Source: JBBSBY01 sp038250835
GTDB taxonomy: Bacteria > Desulfobacterota > Desulfomonilia > Desulfomonilales > Desulfomonilaceae
DNA: 64,000 nt
Assembly: GCA_038250835.1 (NCBI GenBank)
Contig: JBBSBY010000004.1
Coordinates: 1-64,000, forward strand
Reading direction: 5' to 3'
Shown: positions 43,239 through 52,293 of the stretch, piece after piece
How the letters are laid out: each line of letters starts with the position of its first letter
How positions within the stretch are numbered: the first letter of the stretch is position 1
Made by a program: the position numbers and the translations under genes
The notes under the pieces: generated by a model
The model's database searches: none
Told to the model about the DNA's origin: nothing
Seen by the model: only the letters and a program-made list of their open reading frames with translations

Positions 43239-43985
43239 ATGGACGATTCCAAGAGTATAAAGCACCCCGTGGATTCATTTCAGCCTATTCGATTGGAACG
43301 TGTCGCTGATAAAGTTGCGGGGCAACTTACAAAAGCGATCACTGAAGGACTATACAAAATCGGTGACAAGCTGCCTCCGGAACGTGAATTGTCGGAGCGA
43401 ATGGGGGTAAGTAGGCCTTCTATACGAGAAGCGCTCCAGAAACTTGAGATGCTGGGCTTGATAGAAACAACTTATGGAGGCGGATCTGTTGTCAAGAACC
43501 TGACCGAACAAGCGTTTAAAGCGCCTATTGAATTCGTCCTGGATAATGATCCCCTTAAACTTCTAGAGCTTACGGAAGTGCGAACCCTTATGGAAATGTG
43601 GGCATCAAGAAAAGCTGCGGAAAATCGAACTGAACCTGAACTAAATTCGATGCGGAATTATTTAGAGGCCATGGAGTCTGATTTTGAAAAAGGAATGATA
43701 CGCGCTGAATTGGACTTCAAATTCCACGCGGAAATTGCGGCAGCCGCGCACAACACGATCTTTCTCCACTTGATGCATAGTATTTTCGAGCTTATAAGCA
43801 GTTCAGTTATAATGTATCGTGAAAAGATTTTCTTGGAGCGTCAAGAACAAGAGTTGATTTTATCTCACCATCGCGCAGTCTTCAAAGCCATTGAGGCTTC
43901 CGACCCGGACGGAGCGGAAACGGCAATGGGTAAACATCTGAATTTTGTTATCAAGGAAATTAAACAGAGATTTATTAACTCCTAA
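43239..43985 (+). CDS. GntR-family (FCD domain) transcriptional regulator, LldR/PdhR-like
   Basis: 248 residues. The winged helix DNA-binding domain is at about 20-85 (VADKVAGQLTKAI, KLPPERELSERMGVSRPSIREALQKLEMLGLI). The FCD effector domain at about 105-235 has the metal-binding histidine pattern (DFKFHAEIAAAAHN, HHRAVFKAI, MGKHL). Such regulators sense lactate, pyruvate or glycolate and usually repress the adjacent catabolic genes until the ligand appears. It is divergent from glcD-glcF-lctP with a matching operator in between. Confidence 0.93.
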   Translation: MDDSKSIKHPVDSFQPIRLERVADKVAGQLTKAITEGLYKIGDKLPPERELSERMGVSRPSIREALQKLEMLGLIETTYGGGSVVKNLTEQAFKAPIEFVLDNDPLKLLELTEVRTLMEMWASRKAAENRTEPELNSMRNYLEAMESDFEKGMIRAELDFKFHAEIAAAAHNTIFLHLMHSIFELISSSVIMYREKIFLERQEQELILSHHRAVFKAIEASDPDGAETAMGKHLNFVIKEIKQRFINS

Positions 43986-43992
43986 AAATAAA

Positions 43993-44012
43993 AAGGCGCT
44001 GATATGCGCCTT
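43993..44012 (+). terminator. Weak hairpin after the regulator gene
   Basis: AAGGCGC and GCGCCTT around TGATAT, eight bases after the stop. The plus strand has only TT after the stem; the A-rich 5' flank would give a T-tract only on the minus strand. A weak or minus-strand terminator. Confidence 0.45.
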
Positions 44013-44404
44013 AACAACCAACTTGATTTAACCCAAATCCATAACTCCTACCCTCTTTCTGTCTTTCTGATCCTATCGAGTTACTTATTTCCTTGCTATA
44101 TTTTTAGGCCTCCAGCTTTGTCTCCCGGTGTGCGGAAAAATAAAATCGTAGGATGGGTTGCCCCGAGCAATCGGCCAGGTTGCTTCAGGAACAGCGCCAT
44201 CCCACATTGCACTTAAATCAAGCCCGACCTTGGTGTCGAGCTGGGAGACGCCGTTAAGCGGCCGGGCTCACAAATTTATTAGTCGGCGAATCACGTTGCT
44301 GATCTGATCTGAGCCTAAAACCCATTGAATTTGTAATATCGTCATGTTTAGGCTCTTTTCGTCAATAATTCCAGTGTCATGTTCGCCGACTAGTTCGCTT
44401 ATCA
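44013..44404. other. Gene-free region with hairpins downstream of the outer-membrane protein gene
   Basis: About 390 bases between convergent genes. The stretch 44218-44269 can fold with AGCCCGACC near its left end and GGCCGGGCT near its right end (one G-U pair), and 44152-44210 has GGATGGG against CCATCCCA. These may be terminator-like or dispersed hairpins. A 70-codon open frame at 44004-44216 runs through them and is not credible. Confidence 0.4.
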
Positions 44405-45457
44405 TTAGAAGATGAATCCGAATTCCATGAAGCCGCCCTCGAGGGCATGATTGAAGATCAAATCAGGTTGGGATTTTTTCAGGTCGATAAGTCTGTAGCC
44501 GCCCTTCATGTAACCCCAGCGACCATAATTTAGAGGTACTGAGTATTTGGCGCCGGCTTGCACGTCCCATCCTTCGACGTTGTCAAAGAAAATGACGCCG
44601 GCTTTATTGTCGAGGGAGAAGGTTCCCCCGTTGCGCGTTGTGGCAAGGCACTTTTGAAGTTCCAGTCCCACCATTGCGCTGTCGCCGCCTTTGCTGAACA
44701 CGCTTGTTTGATAACCGCAGTAGCTGCAATTGACGCCTATCTTATCATCCGTGTGCACCCAATCGGCATAGATGCTTACTGCTGCCCTGCAATTCTTCAC
44801 AGCGTCGTAGACGAGGCCCAATCTGTAGTAACCGTGTTCCCACTTTGTATTTATTCCCCAAGTGTTGGTGAACCATTGATTGCCGAAGTAAAAACCCCAA
44901 TTGTTCCAGGACTGGCCACCACCATCACCATTAAAGTCACTCCTAATGAGTGAGCCTCTTATGGCCCAATTCGGTCTGAACTGATATTTCGCTGTGAACT
45001 GAGCCAACACCTGATGTGCGGGCAATCCAAGTTGATCATTGAAATCAACATCTTGGTTCCAGCCATAAGAATAGTACCAGGACTGTCTGGGCCATTGTAT
45101 CTTGCCTCTGCTCCTGGCAAAGAAAACCTGGGCGCTCATGTCCCATTGCCCTGCTCGTGGTTGCGGCAGTATGCACATGTTAAAAGGCATTGGCGGAGCG
45201 CATGCCGGAATGGCTTTAACTTTCGTTATGCCCATCGGCGGCGGCGGACAAACCCAAACGGCTTGCTTAGATGAGTGTCTTGAAATAGTGTTTCGGGATC
45301 TTGCGGTTTGCACTACCGGAGTAAGCGTAGAATTATCCGGTTTTAGCAAAACTTCCAAAGGTTCATTGGGGCCCGCCGCGTTGACGCTTGTAGCGAAGAC
45401 AGCGGACACTAGAATAACTAGACATACCAGTGGCGTAACAGGTATTCTTCTCAACAT
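44405..45457 (-). CDS. Predicted outer-membrane beta-barrel protein
   Basis: 350 residues with a signal peptide (1-27, cleavage at VNAAG). After a Pro/Cys-rich linker at 65-100 (VCPPPPMG, IPACAPPMPF), the rest alternates polar and aromatic residues in short strands (QWDMSAQVFFARSRG, YQFRPNWAIRGSLI, YYRLGLVYDAV, MVGLELQKC, WGYMKGGYRLID) and ends in a C-terminal FGFIF, the aromatic-terminated strand expected for Bam-inserted barrels. Six or more cysteines are unusual for a porin. The substrate is unknown. Monocistronic. Confidence 0.75.
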   Translation of the reverse strand: MLRRIPVTPLVCLVILVSAVFATSVNAAGPNEPLEVLLKPDNSTLTPVVQTARSRNTISRHSSKQAVWVCPPPPMGITKVKAIPACAPPMPFNMCILPQPRAGQWDMSAQVFFARSRGKIQWPRQSWYYSYGWNQDVDFNDQLGLPAHQVLAQFTAKYQFRPNWAIRGSLIRSDFNGDGGGQSWNNWGFYFGNQWFTNTWGINTKWEHGYYRLGLVYDAVKNCRAAVSIYADWVHTDDKIGVNCSYCGYQTSVFSKGGDSAMVGLELQKCLATTRNGGTFSLDNKAGVIFFDNVEGWDVQAGAKYSVPLNYGRWGYMKGGYRLIDLKKSQPDLIFNHALEGGFMEFGFIF

Positions 45458-45803
45458 ACCCTTCCTCCCAGCTCGAAATGTTGGAAATTGCTTGTATGTA
45501 TATCGCCTTCACATGTCAAGCATTTTTTTCAACTAACTTTCAGCATGTTGAGATTATTACCTAGAATATAGGATAGGCTACTATATAACCTCCCGTTTGT
45601 ATTAATGGTTTACTGGGGTACAGAATGCCGGATGTTACCAATCTCCAGACCATTTTGTATTTTCCAATAGCATTGTCTTGACACGAAAATGTTAATCCGA
45701 TAACGCTATCTCCCTGATAACGCATCTTAAACCGGTAACGTCTTCCGATTGCGACGCCGGGGGCGCCGGTCCCAAAATTTACGTTACATCAAGGATATAT
45801 GTA
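45458..45803. other. Divergent intergenic region
   Basis: About 345 bases between the outer-membrane protein and the PBP4 gene. The stretch 45700-45745 has three similar units (CCGATAACGC, CTGATAACGC, CCGGTAACG) spaced about 20 bases apart, possibly regulator sites. Otherwise nothing recognised. Confidence 0.4.
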
Positions 45804-47342
45804 ATGATTTCAGCTGAGAGAATCGACACGCTCATGCCGGAACTAAATAGTGCGCGCAATTCGCAAATGTATTGCCGCGTAGGAGCTGGACGCCGCCCCC
45901 GGACCATGCTATTTAGCGCAAAAGTTTTAGTTATTCTGATCGCTTTATTCAGCCCACCGGTCTGGACCCATGCGGAGCCGCCGCTCAATTCTCAATTGGA
46001 TCTTATACTAAGGCGTGAACTGCCCTCGGATCATTGCATATCAATTCAAGTGGCTGATTTTAATACCGGAAAGATCCTGATGGAGCGCGCTTCCGATCAG
46101 CCGCTCATCCCCGCTTCCACATTGAAAGTGGTCACCACTTCGACGGCTTTGCAAGTACTAAATCCTGATTTCCGTTTCGCCACGGAAATTTATATCGACG
46201 GAGCGCGCAACGGGTCTGTAGGAAATCTATACATACGCGGGCTGGGAGATCCCCATCTCGTGAGCGAGGAGCTTTTCAGGTTGACGCGTGATCTCAAGGA
46301 CCGCGGTCTGGCGCACGTGCGGGGGGACATTGTAGTAGACGAGTCATACTTTAATCCGGGTAAGCCGTTGGATGAAAACGAGAAATTGGGTTTTAGAGCT
46401 TACCATGCCCCTTATGGCGCTCTTTCGCTTAATTTCAATTCCATCAAAATAATTGCTGTTCCCTCCTCTAAACTAGGCGAAGACGCGCAGATTATAATGG
46501 ACCCCGCATCCGAATACGCGCGACTGGAGGGTCGAGTTAAAACCGTTAAAGGTTCCAAGCCTTTGCAAACAGATATTGACAGGAGAGTAACGAAAGACGG
46601 TCATGAGATAATCAGCGTAAATGGGTCAATTGGCTCAGACGCGCCCATTAAAGGACGCTACATAAATATGCTAAACCCTGGCTTATATGCGGGTTACGTT
46701 TTTAAAGAGTTCCTGCTGAGGGAAGATATACGCGTGGATGGCAGTGTAATAAAGGGCAACGCGCCGAAAAACGCCTCATCGTACATGGACTTTTATTCCA
46801 TACCGCTTGGGGCCTTGGTGTATTGGCTGAATAAATACAGTAACAACTTTATGGCGGAACAAATCAATATGGCGATGGGCGCCCAGGTACACGGAGCGCC
46901 GGGCACACGTGAGAAAGGTCTCGCGGTGATCCGTAAACATCTTGAAGCATGTGGGGTGAAGGAAGCGGACTATTCAATCAGTGAAGCCAGCGGCTTATCC
47001 CGTAACAATAAAATCAGCGCGGCCGCTATGGTCAAAGTGTTGCTGAATACCGCATACGATTTTTCCTACAATGCTGAGTTCATGGCGTCCCTGAGCGTTG
47101 CAGGGACCGACGGAACCATGAAGGAAAAATTCACGGACCCGCAATTTAGACGAAGATTACGAGCTAAAACCGGAACATTGAGAGGCGTGAATGCGCTTGC
47201 AGGCTTCGGCGTGTCCATCGACAACAGACCATTCGTTTTTGCGGCGCTGGTAAACAGTAATCAGAAAAACCCCGGCTTTATTAACTACGCGGACAGGATC
47301 ATGAAAGCCATTTTGCAGGTTCCGATGAAATCCACGAAATAA
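45804..47342 (+). CDS. dacB: D-alanyl-D-alanine carboxypeptidase/endopeptidase (PBP4 class)
   Basis: 512 residues. Active-site motifs: SxxK in IPASTLK (Ser105, Lys108), SxN in KYSNNFMAEQ (about 347) and KTG in RAKTGTLRG (about 452). The family insert domain lies between the first two. It trims peptidoglycan peptide crosslinks in the periplasm. The hydrophobic signal segment is at 36-52, so the frame from 45804 (AAGGA nine bases upstream) gives an unusual 34-residue cytoplasmic lead. ATG 45906 would give a normal signal peptide but lacks a well-spaced ribosome site. Confidence 0.92.
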   Translation: MISAERIDTLMPELNSARNSQMYCRVGAGRRPRTMLFSAKVLVILIALFSPPVWTHAEPPLNSQLDLILRRELPSDHCISIQVADFNTGKILMERASDQPLIPASTLKVVTTSTALQVLNPDFRFATEIYIDGARNGSVGNLYIRGLGDPHLVSEELFRLTRDLKDRGLAHVRGDIVVDESYFNPGKPLDENEKLGFRAYHAPYGALSLNFNSIKIIAVPSSKLGEDAQIIMDPASEYARLEGRVKTVKGSKPLQTDIDRRVTKDGHEIISVNGSIGSDAPIKGRYINMLNPGLYAGYVFKEFLLREDIRVDGSVIKGNAPKNASSYMDFYSIPLGALVYWLNKYSNNFMAEQINMAMGAQVHGAPGTREKGLAVIRKHLEACGVKEADYSISEASGLSRNNKISAAAMVKVLLNTAYDFSYNAEFMASLSVAGTDGTMKEKFTDPQFRRRLRAKTGTLRGVNALAGFGVSIDNRPFVFAALVNSNQKNPGFINYADRIMKAILQVPMKSTK

Positions 47343-47343
47343 A

Positions 47344-48837
47344 CTATGGAACGAGACTAACGGCCTCTTTCATTCTTGCGACTACGCGATTTTGGCCCAT
47401 CAGCTCAAGCATCTCGAAAAGACCGGGCCCCACCGAGGTCCCTGAAACGGTAGTTCGAGTCGCATTAATTATCAAACCGGCTTTAATCTCCTTAGCCTCA
47501 GAATAGGATCGAAACACCTCTTCTATTCGTTCGGCAGAAAATTCACTCAATCCGGCAAGCCGGCCTGCCAATTCCGGTAAGTAGGTTTTCAACCCGGGAT
47601 CTTTCATATTCTTTGAAACCGCTTTTTGATCGAAACTAAAATCATCTGAGAAATAACATCCGCCTCTTTCCGAAAAATCTTTGAGAGTTATGAAACGCGC
47701 TCGAATAAGGTCGATGGTTTTTTCAAACCACTCTTTTTTTTCATTTTCGTAAGCGTCGTCCCACAGGCCGGACCCCTGCAACTCCGCTTTCACATAAGGT
47801 AGGAGTTCGTTTAACGCCATGGTTCGTATGTAGGTCGCGTTAAAGTGGATGGCTTTTGGATCCGTCCAGTTTTTCTGATCACCCGGAACATAGTTGAAAA
47901 TCGAATTTGATCTGTTAATTCGAGTCAAATCGAATGCTTGTATCAGCTCCCCTCTGGAGAATATTTCAGCTCCTTCCGGAGAGGACCACCCCAATAGCGC
48001 CATAAAATTACAGAGCGCCCAGGGTATAAAACCCTTTTTCTTGTAATAAGAAATAGTTACAACCTCTCCATGAGAGCGCTTGGATAACTTCGCTTTTTTA
48101 TTATCCAAAGTGAGCGGCATATGAGCAAAAATCGGCGGCGTCAAGCCCAACGCTTTGTAAATTAGTACTTGCTTCGGAGTATTCGCTATCCCGTCTGCGC
48201 CGCGGATAACAAGGGTAATACAATCGTTCGCGTCATCTATCGCATTGCTCAATATGTATAGAGGTCTGCCGTCGGATCTTAGAATAACGAAGTCCTCGAT
48301 GTCCTTCCCGCGCTTTTCCATTCTGCCGAATACGGCGTCCTCGAAAACCACTACCGAATCCGCTTCTCTTGGCACTGCAAATCTAATTACATACGGTGTT
48401 TTATTATCAAAATGGCGCTGTTGATCGTCCGCGCTTAAACGTCTACACCTTCCATCGTAAATAAACGCAGTTTTATTGGCTTCAGCCTCTTTACGTTGAG
48501 CATCCAGCTCTTCTTTTGTGCAATAACATTTGTACGCGTGACCCGATTCAAGTAGACGGTGAGCCGCTTCAACGTGTTTTGAGAGGCCGGCGCTCTGAAG
48601 GTTGGGGCCTTCATCCCAATCGAGACCGAGCCATTGCAATCCATCTAAAATTTCCTGAACTGATTCCTGAGTCGACCGCTCAGCATCGGTGTCTTCAATT
48701 CTGAGAATGAAAACACCACCTGTCTTTTTTGCCCAAAGCCAATTATAGAGTGCCGTGCGGGCGCCTCCCAGATGTAAGTAGCCTGTAGGAGATGGAGCAA
48801 ACCGCACGCGCGTTTGTTTGATATCAGAAATTGTCAT
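47344..48837 (-). CDS. gltX: Glutamyl-tRNA synthetase
   Basis: 497-residue class I synthetase. HIGH signature in APSPTGYLHLGGARTALYNWL, KMSKS-like motif in KAKLSKRSHG, zinc/acceptor insert region CYCTKEELDAQ, and a C-terminal anticodon-binding helical domain. It charges tRNA-Glu, and may be nondiscriminating if the genome uses GatCAB, which cannot be told here. It is convergent with dacB, with a one-base gap between stop codons. Confidence 0.96.
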   Translation of the reverse strand: MTISDIKQTRVRFAPSPTGYLHLGGARTALYNWLWAKKTGGVFILRIEDTDAERSTQESVQEILDGLQWLGLDWDEGPNLQSAGLSKHVEAAHRLLESGHAYKCYCTKEELDAQRKEAEANKTAFIYDGRCRRLSADDQQRHFDNKTPYVIRFAVPREADSVVVFEDAVFGRMEKRGKDIEDFVILRSDGRPLYILSNAIDDANDCITLVIRGADGIANTPKQVLIYKALGLTPPIFAHMPLTLDNKKAKLSKRSHGEVVTISYYKKKGFIPWALCNFMALLGWSSPEGAEIFSRGELIQAFDLTRINRSNSIFNYVPGDQKNWTDPKAIHFNATYIRTMALNELLPYVKAELQGSGLWDDAYENEKKEWFEKTIDLIRARFITLKDFSERGGCYFSDDFSFDQKAVSKNMKDPGLKTYLPELAGRLAGLSEFSAERIEEVFRSYSEAKEIKAGLIINATRTTVSGTSVGPGLFEMLELMGQNRVVARMKEAVSLVP

Positions 48838-48854
48838 AAAAAATTATTTTCCCT

Positions 48855-49520
48855 TTACGTCTGAGGATCTAAGACCACTACAGGTATGCCTGTAGCGTCT
48901 TGAAACGCCTTGCAATCCTCGAAAGTCCCCACAATGTCGCCGCAGTGCATGGGCGCCGCTAACCTGGGATTTATTTTTTTTGCGGCTTCAGCAGCCTGTG
49001 GCACAGTCATCGTGTAAGTGCCGCCTACAGGCAGCAAAGCAACATCCGGATTTAATCCTTCCATTTCCGGAATCAAATCGGAATCGCCGGCATGGTAAAC
49101 ACTAATTCCGTCAACGGTAATAATGTATCCTACCCAGTTGTTTTTCTTTGGGTGAAATTCCTTATCGACATTGTATGCAGGAACTGCCTGGATTTTCGTG
49201 TCGCCGACATTCACGACGTCTCCGGGAGCAATAGACTTGAACGATTGACCGAGATCGCTTTTGCAATCAGGAGGGCCGACAATCACTGTTGAGTCCTTTC
49301 GAATGAGTTTGATGTCTTCTTCCGATAAGTGGTCAAAATGACTGTGAGTAATGCAAATGACATCGGCAGGTTTGGGGTTTTTTAGTTTCCATGGATCGAT
49401 GTAAATCACCGCGGATGATCCATCGATTCGAAAACTTGCATGTCCGAGCCATTTAATATTGTTACGAACGAAATCCTCAAGCTGCATTTTCCGCTCCTGT
49501 GGTTCAGTGATCATCGTCAA
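48855..49520 (-). CDS. Metallo-beta-lactamase fold hydrolase (UPF0173 type)
   Basis: 221 residues. IKWLGHASFRIDG opens the fold. The metal site is in THSHFDHLSEEDI, AGDSDLIPEM and APMHCGDIVG. Members are called metal-dependent hydrolases of unknown physiological substrate. There is no signal peptide. It is 17 bases upstream of gltX on the same strand and probably co-transcribed. A second ATG, at residue 12 of this frame, is an alternative start. Confidence 0.85.
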   Translation of the reverse strand: MTMITEPQERKMQLEDFVRNNIKWLGHASFRIDGSSAVIYIDPWKLKNPKPADVICITHSHFDHLSEEDIKLIRKDSTVIVGPPDCKSDLGQSFKSIAPGDVVNVGDTKIQAVPAYNVDKEFHPKKNNWVGYIITVDGISVYHAGDSDLIPEMEGLNPDVALLPVGGTYTMTVPQAAEAAKKINPRLAAPMHCGDIVGTFEDCKAFQDATGIPVVVLDPQT

Positions 49521-49710
49521 TTTTAAAATCCACTCTGTTTAAAATGACATTACCATGTTATACCGAATGCGCCTCAAAAGTATCAGGGCGCCGCTTCGCT
49601 ACATAATTGCAACCTGTATTTATACCACAACTTGATGAATTTTCCTCGATTGTGATAAATCATTGACGCTGAAAAGTAGTTAAAGTCCGATTTTCCGGGG
49701 TTCGTAAAGC

Positions 49711-49959
49711 ATGAAAACTGAATCAAAGGTAGGCGCAACAACAATACTTAGCGATACCAGAACTAATAAAGATTGGGTTATGATTTTTTCGGGAGTAGCG
49801 CTTGTGATATTCTTTGCCCTTGTAGTTTATTTCAGCGTCGATTTTAAGAGCAAAGGTCAGGATAGGAAACCAAAAGGTCCTATAAAGGATCCGCATGGCG
49901 CCGTTAAGCCTGAGGGATCACTCAGGACTCCTCTTCAAAAGTTAATCGCGGCGCTGTAG
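49711..49959 (+). CDS. Small single-pass membrane protein
   Basis: 82 residues. A polar N-terminus of 22 residues precedes one helix (WVMIFSGVALVIFFALVVYFSV). The C-terminal 35 residues are rich in Lys, Pro and Gly. No known family. Real-gene support is the clean membrane helix and basic tail; there is only a weak ribosome site. Confidence 0.5.
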   Translation: MKTESKVGATTILSDTRTNKDWVMIFSGVALVIFFALVVYFSVDFKSKGQDRKPKGPIKDPHGAVKPEGSLRTPLQKLIAAL

Positions 49960-50565
49960 ATAAGTTGATCATTTTTTTTGATGCGGATTACCTTATCAAA
50001 TGAAGGCTTGACGATGCACAGGTTTGTTTAACGGAAATTTTACGTAGTAGCGCTATCTTCCTGTAGATAACACCGGTTTAATTAAATGTTAAGTCGTTTT
50101 GATGGGTTTGTAATACTCAGTTTGTAAGGGAATCAGACGGCGACGGCGAGACCGAGATCGAAAGACAAAAAAAAAGCCGCCGGACGGGCTTACAGGGCAA
50201 TCCAAGCCGTTTCCCAGCGGACAAATTGCACAATGCAAAACGCAAAATGAATTAGATCTGTTCTAAAAGTATCTTGGGTAATCAGAACAGTGCGCATTAT
50301 TATTATGCCGACTTGTATGTTAATACAGTTGCGCCGACTATATGCTTGCTCAGCCTGCGCACAAAATCCTTGGGCGCTTTCCGTGAAACCGGACATAGAG
50401 TAAAAACTTCGATAAGAAATATCGTATGTTTGGACTTTATCACAAAACAGAGATGCGGCGAACATTTAATTTGCCGCCATTCTCCACATGCCACTTTTGC
50501 CAATGGACGCCATGCCATAACGTCGGAACATCAATTAGTATTCCGTTCATTTCCTGGGAGTTGAA
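49960..50565. other. 600-base region without a clear protein gene; possible minus-strand RNA
   Basis: No convincing plus-strand gene. On the minus strand an open frame of 91 codons ends at 50190 directly before a terminator (50170-50187), yet its sequence shows no recognisable family or signal peptide. A minus-strand small RNA or short gene ending at that terminator is possible. Confidence 0.35.
50170..50187 (-). terminator. Minus-strand intrinsic terminator without an obvious gene
   Basis: Minus strand: AAGCC and GGCTT around CGTCCGGC, followed by about nine T (50173-50165). No annotated minus-strand gene ends here; the nearest upstream one ends at 51681. Confidence 0.6.
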
Positions 50566-51276
50566 ATGCCGTCTTTCCTTACAACGCTGGTTAGGTTTTT
50601 TCTTACCGGCTTAGCGACTTTGTTGCCTTTTGTAGTCACCGTATTCATAGCCACCTGGGCCGTCAAAATGGCGGATGCGTATGTTGGTCCGAGTAGTTAT
50701 TTTGGGAGGCTCATAAATACACTGTCAGGTCCCGGCAATACTATCACGGGATATTTCTTTGGATATCTTATCGTCATTATCTTAATTGTATTATTGGGAT
50801 TTCTGGTTAATCGAGCAACCGTATCGCGCATACACAAGGCAATTGAATCCGCTTTCGCCCGTATTCCATTAATTGGGAAAATACATACCGGCGTGACCCA
50901 ATTGGTGGAATTGTTTGGAAAGCAGGATCAATCAGGTCTGGAGAGATTCGGCGGGGCAGGTCATGTGAAGGTCGGCAATGTGAAGGTTTTCGCCTTATTA
51001 TCTACAACTACCGAATTTCACTTTGCGGACGGCAAGCATCTTCTGGTATTCATTCCGAATTCTCCTATTCCCGCCACAGGCTTCAATATGCTTGTTCCGG
51101 CAGATGATTTTGTTCACATGGAAATGTCTGTGGAGGAAATGGCCAAGCTGTTGATGTCCCTGGGCGTGTTGGGTCCGCAAGTTTTAAAAGCCCATGTTCA
51201 CGCTGATTTGAAGAAAGAAATTCAAAAAAGCAACACAGTACCGACAAAAGATCGGCAATCAGTGAAGAAGCTATGA
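50566..51276 (+). CDS. DUF502 family membrane protein
   Basis: 236 residues with two N-terminal helices (about 7-28 and 60-82) and the family motifs TGLATLLPFVVTV near the start and RIPLIGKIHTGVTQLVE after the second helix. Then a soluble domain with VFIPNSPIPATGFNMLVP. Members are widespread in Gram-negative bacteria; function unknown, probably inner membrane. GGGAG lies seven bases upstream. It overlaps the thioesterase start (ATGA). Confidence 0.88.
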   Translation: MPSFLTTLVRFFLTGLATLLPFVVTVFIATWAVKMADAYVGPSSYFGRLINTLSGPGNTITGYFFGYLIVIILIVLLGFLVNRATVSRIHKAIESAFARIPLIGKIHTGVTQLVELFGKQDQSGLERFGGAGHVKVGNVKVFALLSTTTEFHFADGKHLLVFIPNSPIPATGFNMLVPADDFVHMEMSVEEMAKLLMSLGVLGPQVLKAHVHADLKKEIQKSNTVPTKDRQSVKKL

Positions 51277-51695
51277 CGGACAAGGTTCATGAAGTGCTGA
51301 TGGCGCATTCTCTCAACGAGCCCTTGGCCAAATTGCTGAATATTCAGACAATACAAGTAGGCGAGGGCTCAGCTACGACTCGCATGGTTGTTGCGTCTGA
51401 GCACTGCAATATTTACGGAGTAACTCATGGAGGGGTATTGTTTTCGCTCATTGATGAGGCTTTTCAATTGGCATGCAATTCTCACGGATCGATAGCCGTG
51501 GCGCTGAATGTGAGCATTACTTATGTGGCGCCGCCGGACCTGGGGGCAACAATCGAGGCGGAAGCCGTTGAAGTATACAAGACGCGCAAAACTGCGTCCT
51601 ATTCTTGCAAAATCAGGCAGATGGATAATGGTAAGCTTATTGCCACCGCCAACGGTTTAGCTTACAGAACTGGAAAACCATTAGCGATCGAGTAG
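51273..51695 (+). CDS. Hotdog-fold thioesterase (PaaI type)
   Basis: 140 residues. Active-site region GVTHGGVLFSLIDEAFQLACN with the family HGG and a conserved Asp in SLIDEA, followed by the long hotdog strand (YVAPPDLGATIEAEAVEV). It hydrolyses acyl- or aroyl-CoA thioesters. Start overlaps the DUF502 stop. The stop overlaps the convergent HTH gene end by 15 bases. Confidence 0.88.
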   Translation: MTDKVHEVLMAHSLNEPLAKLLNIQTIQVGEGSATTRMVVASEHCNIYGVTHGGVLFSLIDEAFQLACNSHGSIAVALNVSITYVAPPDLGATIEAEAVEVYKTRKTASYSCKIRQMDNGKLIATANGLAYRTGKPLAIE

Positions 51696-52109
51696 GGAAA
51701 TTTTATTTCTTCGTCTGAAAAGTTTGTTTAGTTTGAAGCCGGCCTTTTTTCTTGGAGCACTCTGGTTCTTGGGAGCATCTGGTTTCACATTTTCAGATTT
51801 ACTTGCTGTGGCTGGAGTCTCAGTCGATTTAAACGACAGTAATTCAGTGAGTTCCACTGTGTCGAGGAATTCTTCCTCCGGTTGGCTTGACGCCGTTGAT
51901 CCTTTGGGCGCAACCTTAAATTTTATGCCGCGCCTAAGCATATCTTGATCGGTGATCAGCTTTTTCTCATACAATTGACGAAGAAGATCCGCGAAACCTT
52001 TTGGACTGATCTTGAATTGCTGCATCAGTTCTCCGTTAGTCGTATTGCTTCTAAGGCCTTCAACGGCAGCTTTTGCGCTTAAGTCTCTGCTGCTTTCATT
52101 TTTCATCAC
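51681..52109 (-). CDS. Small protein with N-terminal helix-turn-helix-like domain of Desulfobacterota type
   Basis: 142 residues. The N-terminal 65 residues (LSAKAAVEGLRSNTTNGELMQQF, then KISPKGFADLLRQLYEKKLI) match a short domain often seen at the start of deltaproteobacterial signalling proteins, with a helix-turn-helix look. The rest is a polar, Pro/Ser/Lys-rich tail ending in a basic KLFRRRNK segment. Likely cytoplasmic. Function unknown; DNA or protein binding is an inference. Confidence 0.65.
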   Translation of the reverse strand: MMKNESSRDLSAKAAVEGLRSNTTNGELMQQFKISPKGFADLLRQLYEKKLITDQDMLRRGIKFKVAPKGSTASSQPEEEFLDTVELTELLSFKSTETPATASKSENVKPDAPKNQSAPRKKAGFKLNKLFRRRNKISLLDR

Positions 52110-52293
52110 CTATTCGGCGCCTCCGCTATTTAAGCCACTAGATTCGCGGGAATTTACATACTCATATTAAGTTTTCCCAGTCTGGGCCATAGCATAATAG
52201 ATCATTTTAAATTAGTGATCCACAAACCTTTTTGACTTTTTTTGCAATACCGTATAATCCCCTGCTTTGAAATCAACTCCAAAGGGAGCTTGT

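Noticed and set aside
44004..44216. 70-codon plus-strand frame after the GntR gene
   Set aside because: It passes through hairpins and shows no recognisable protein features.
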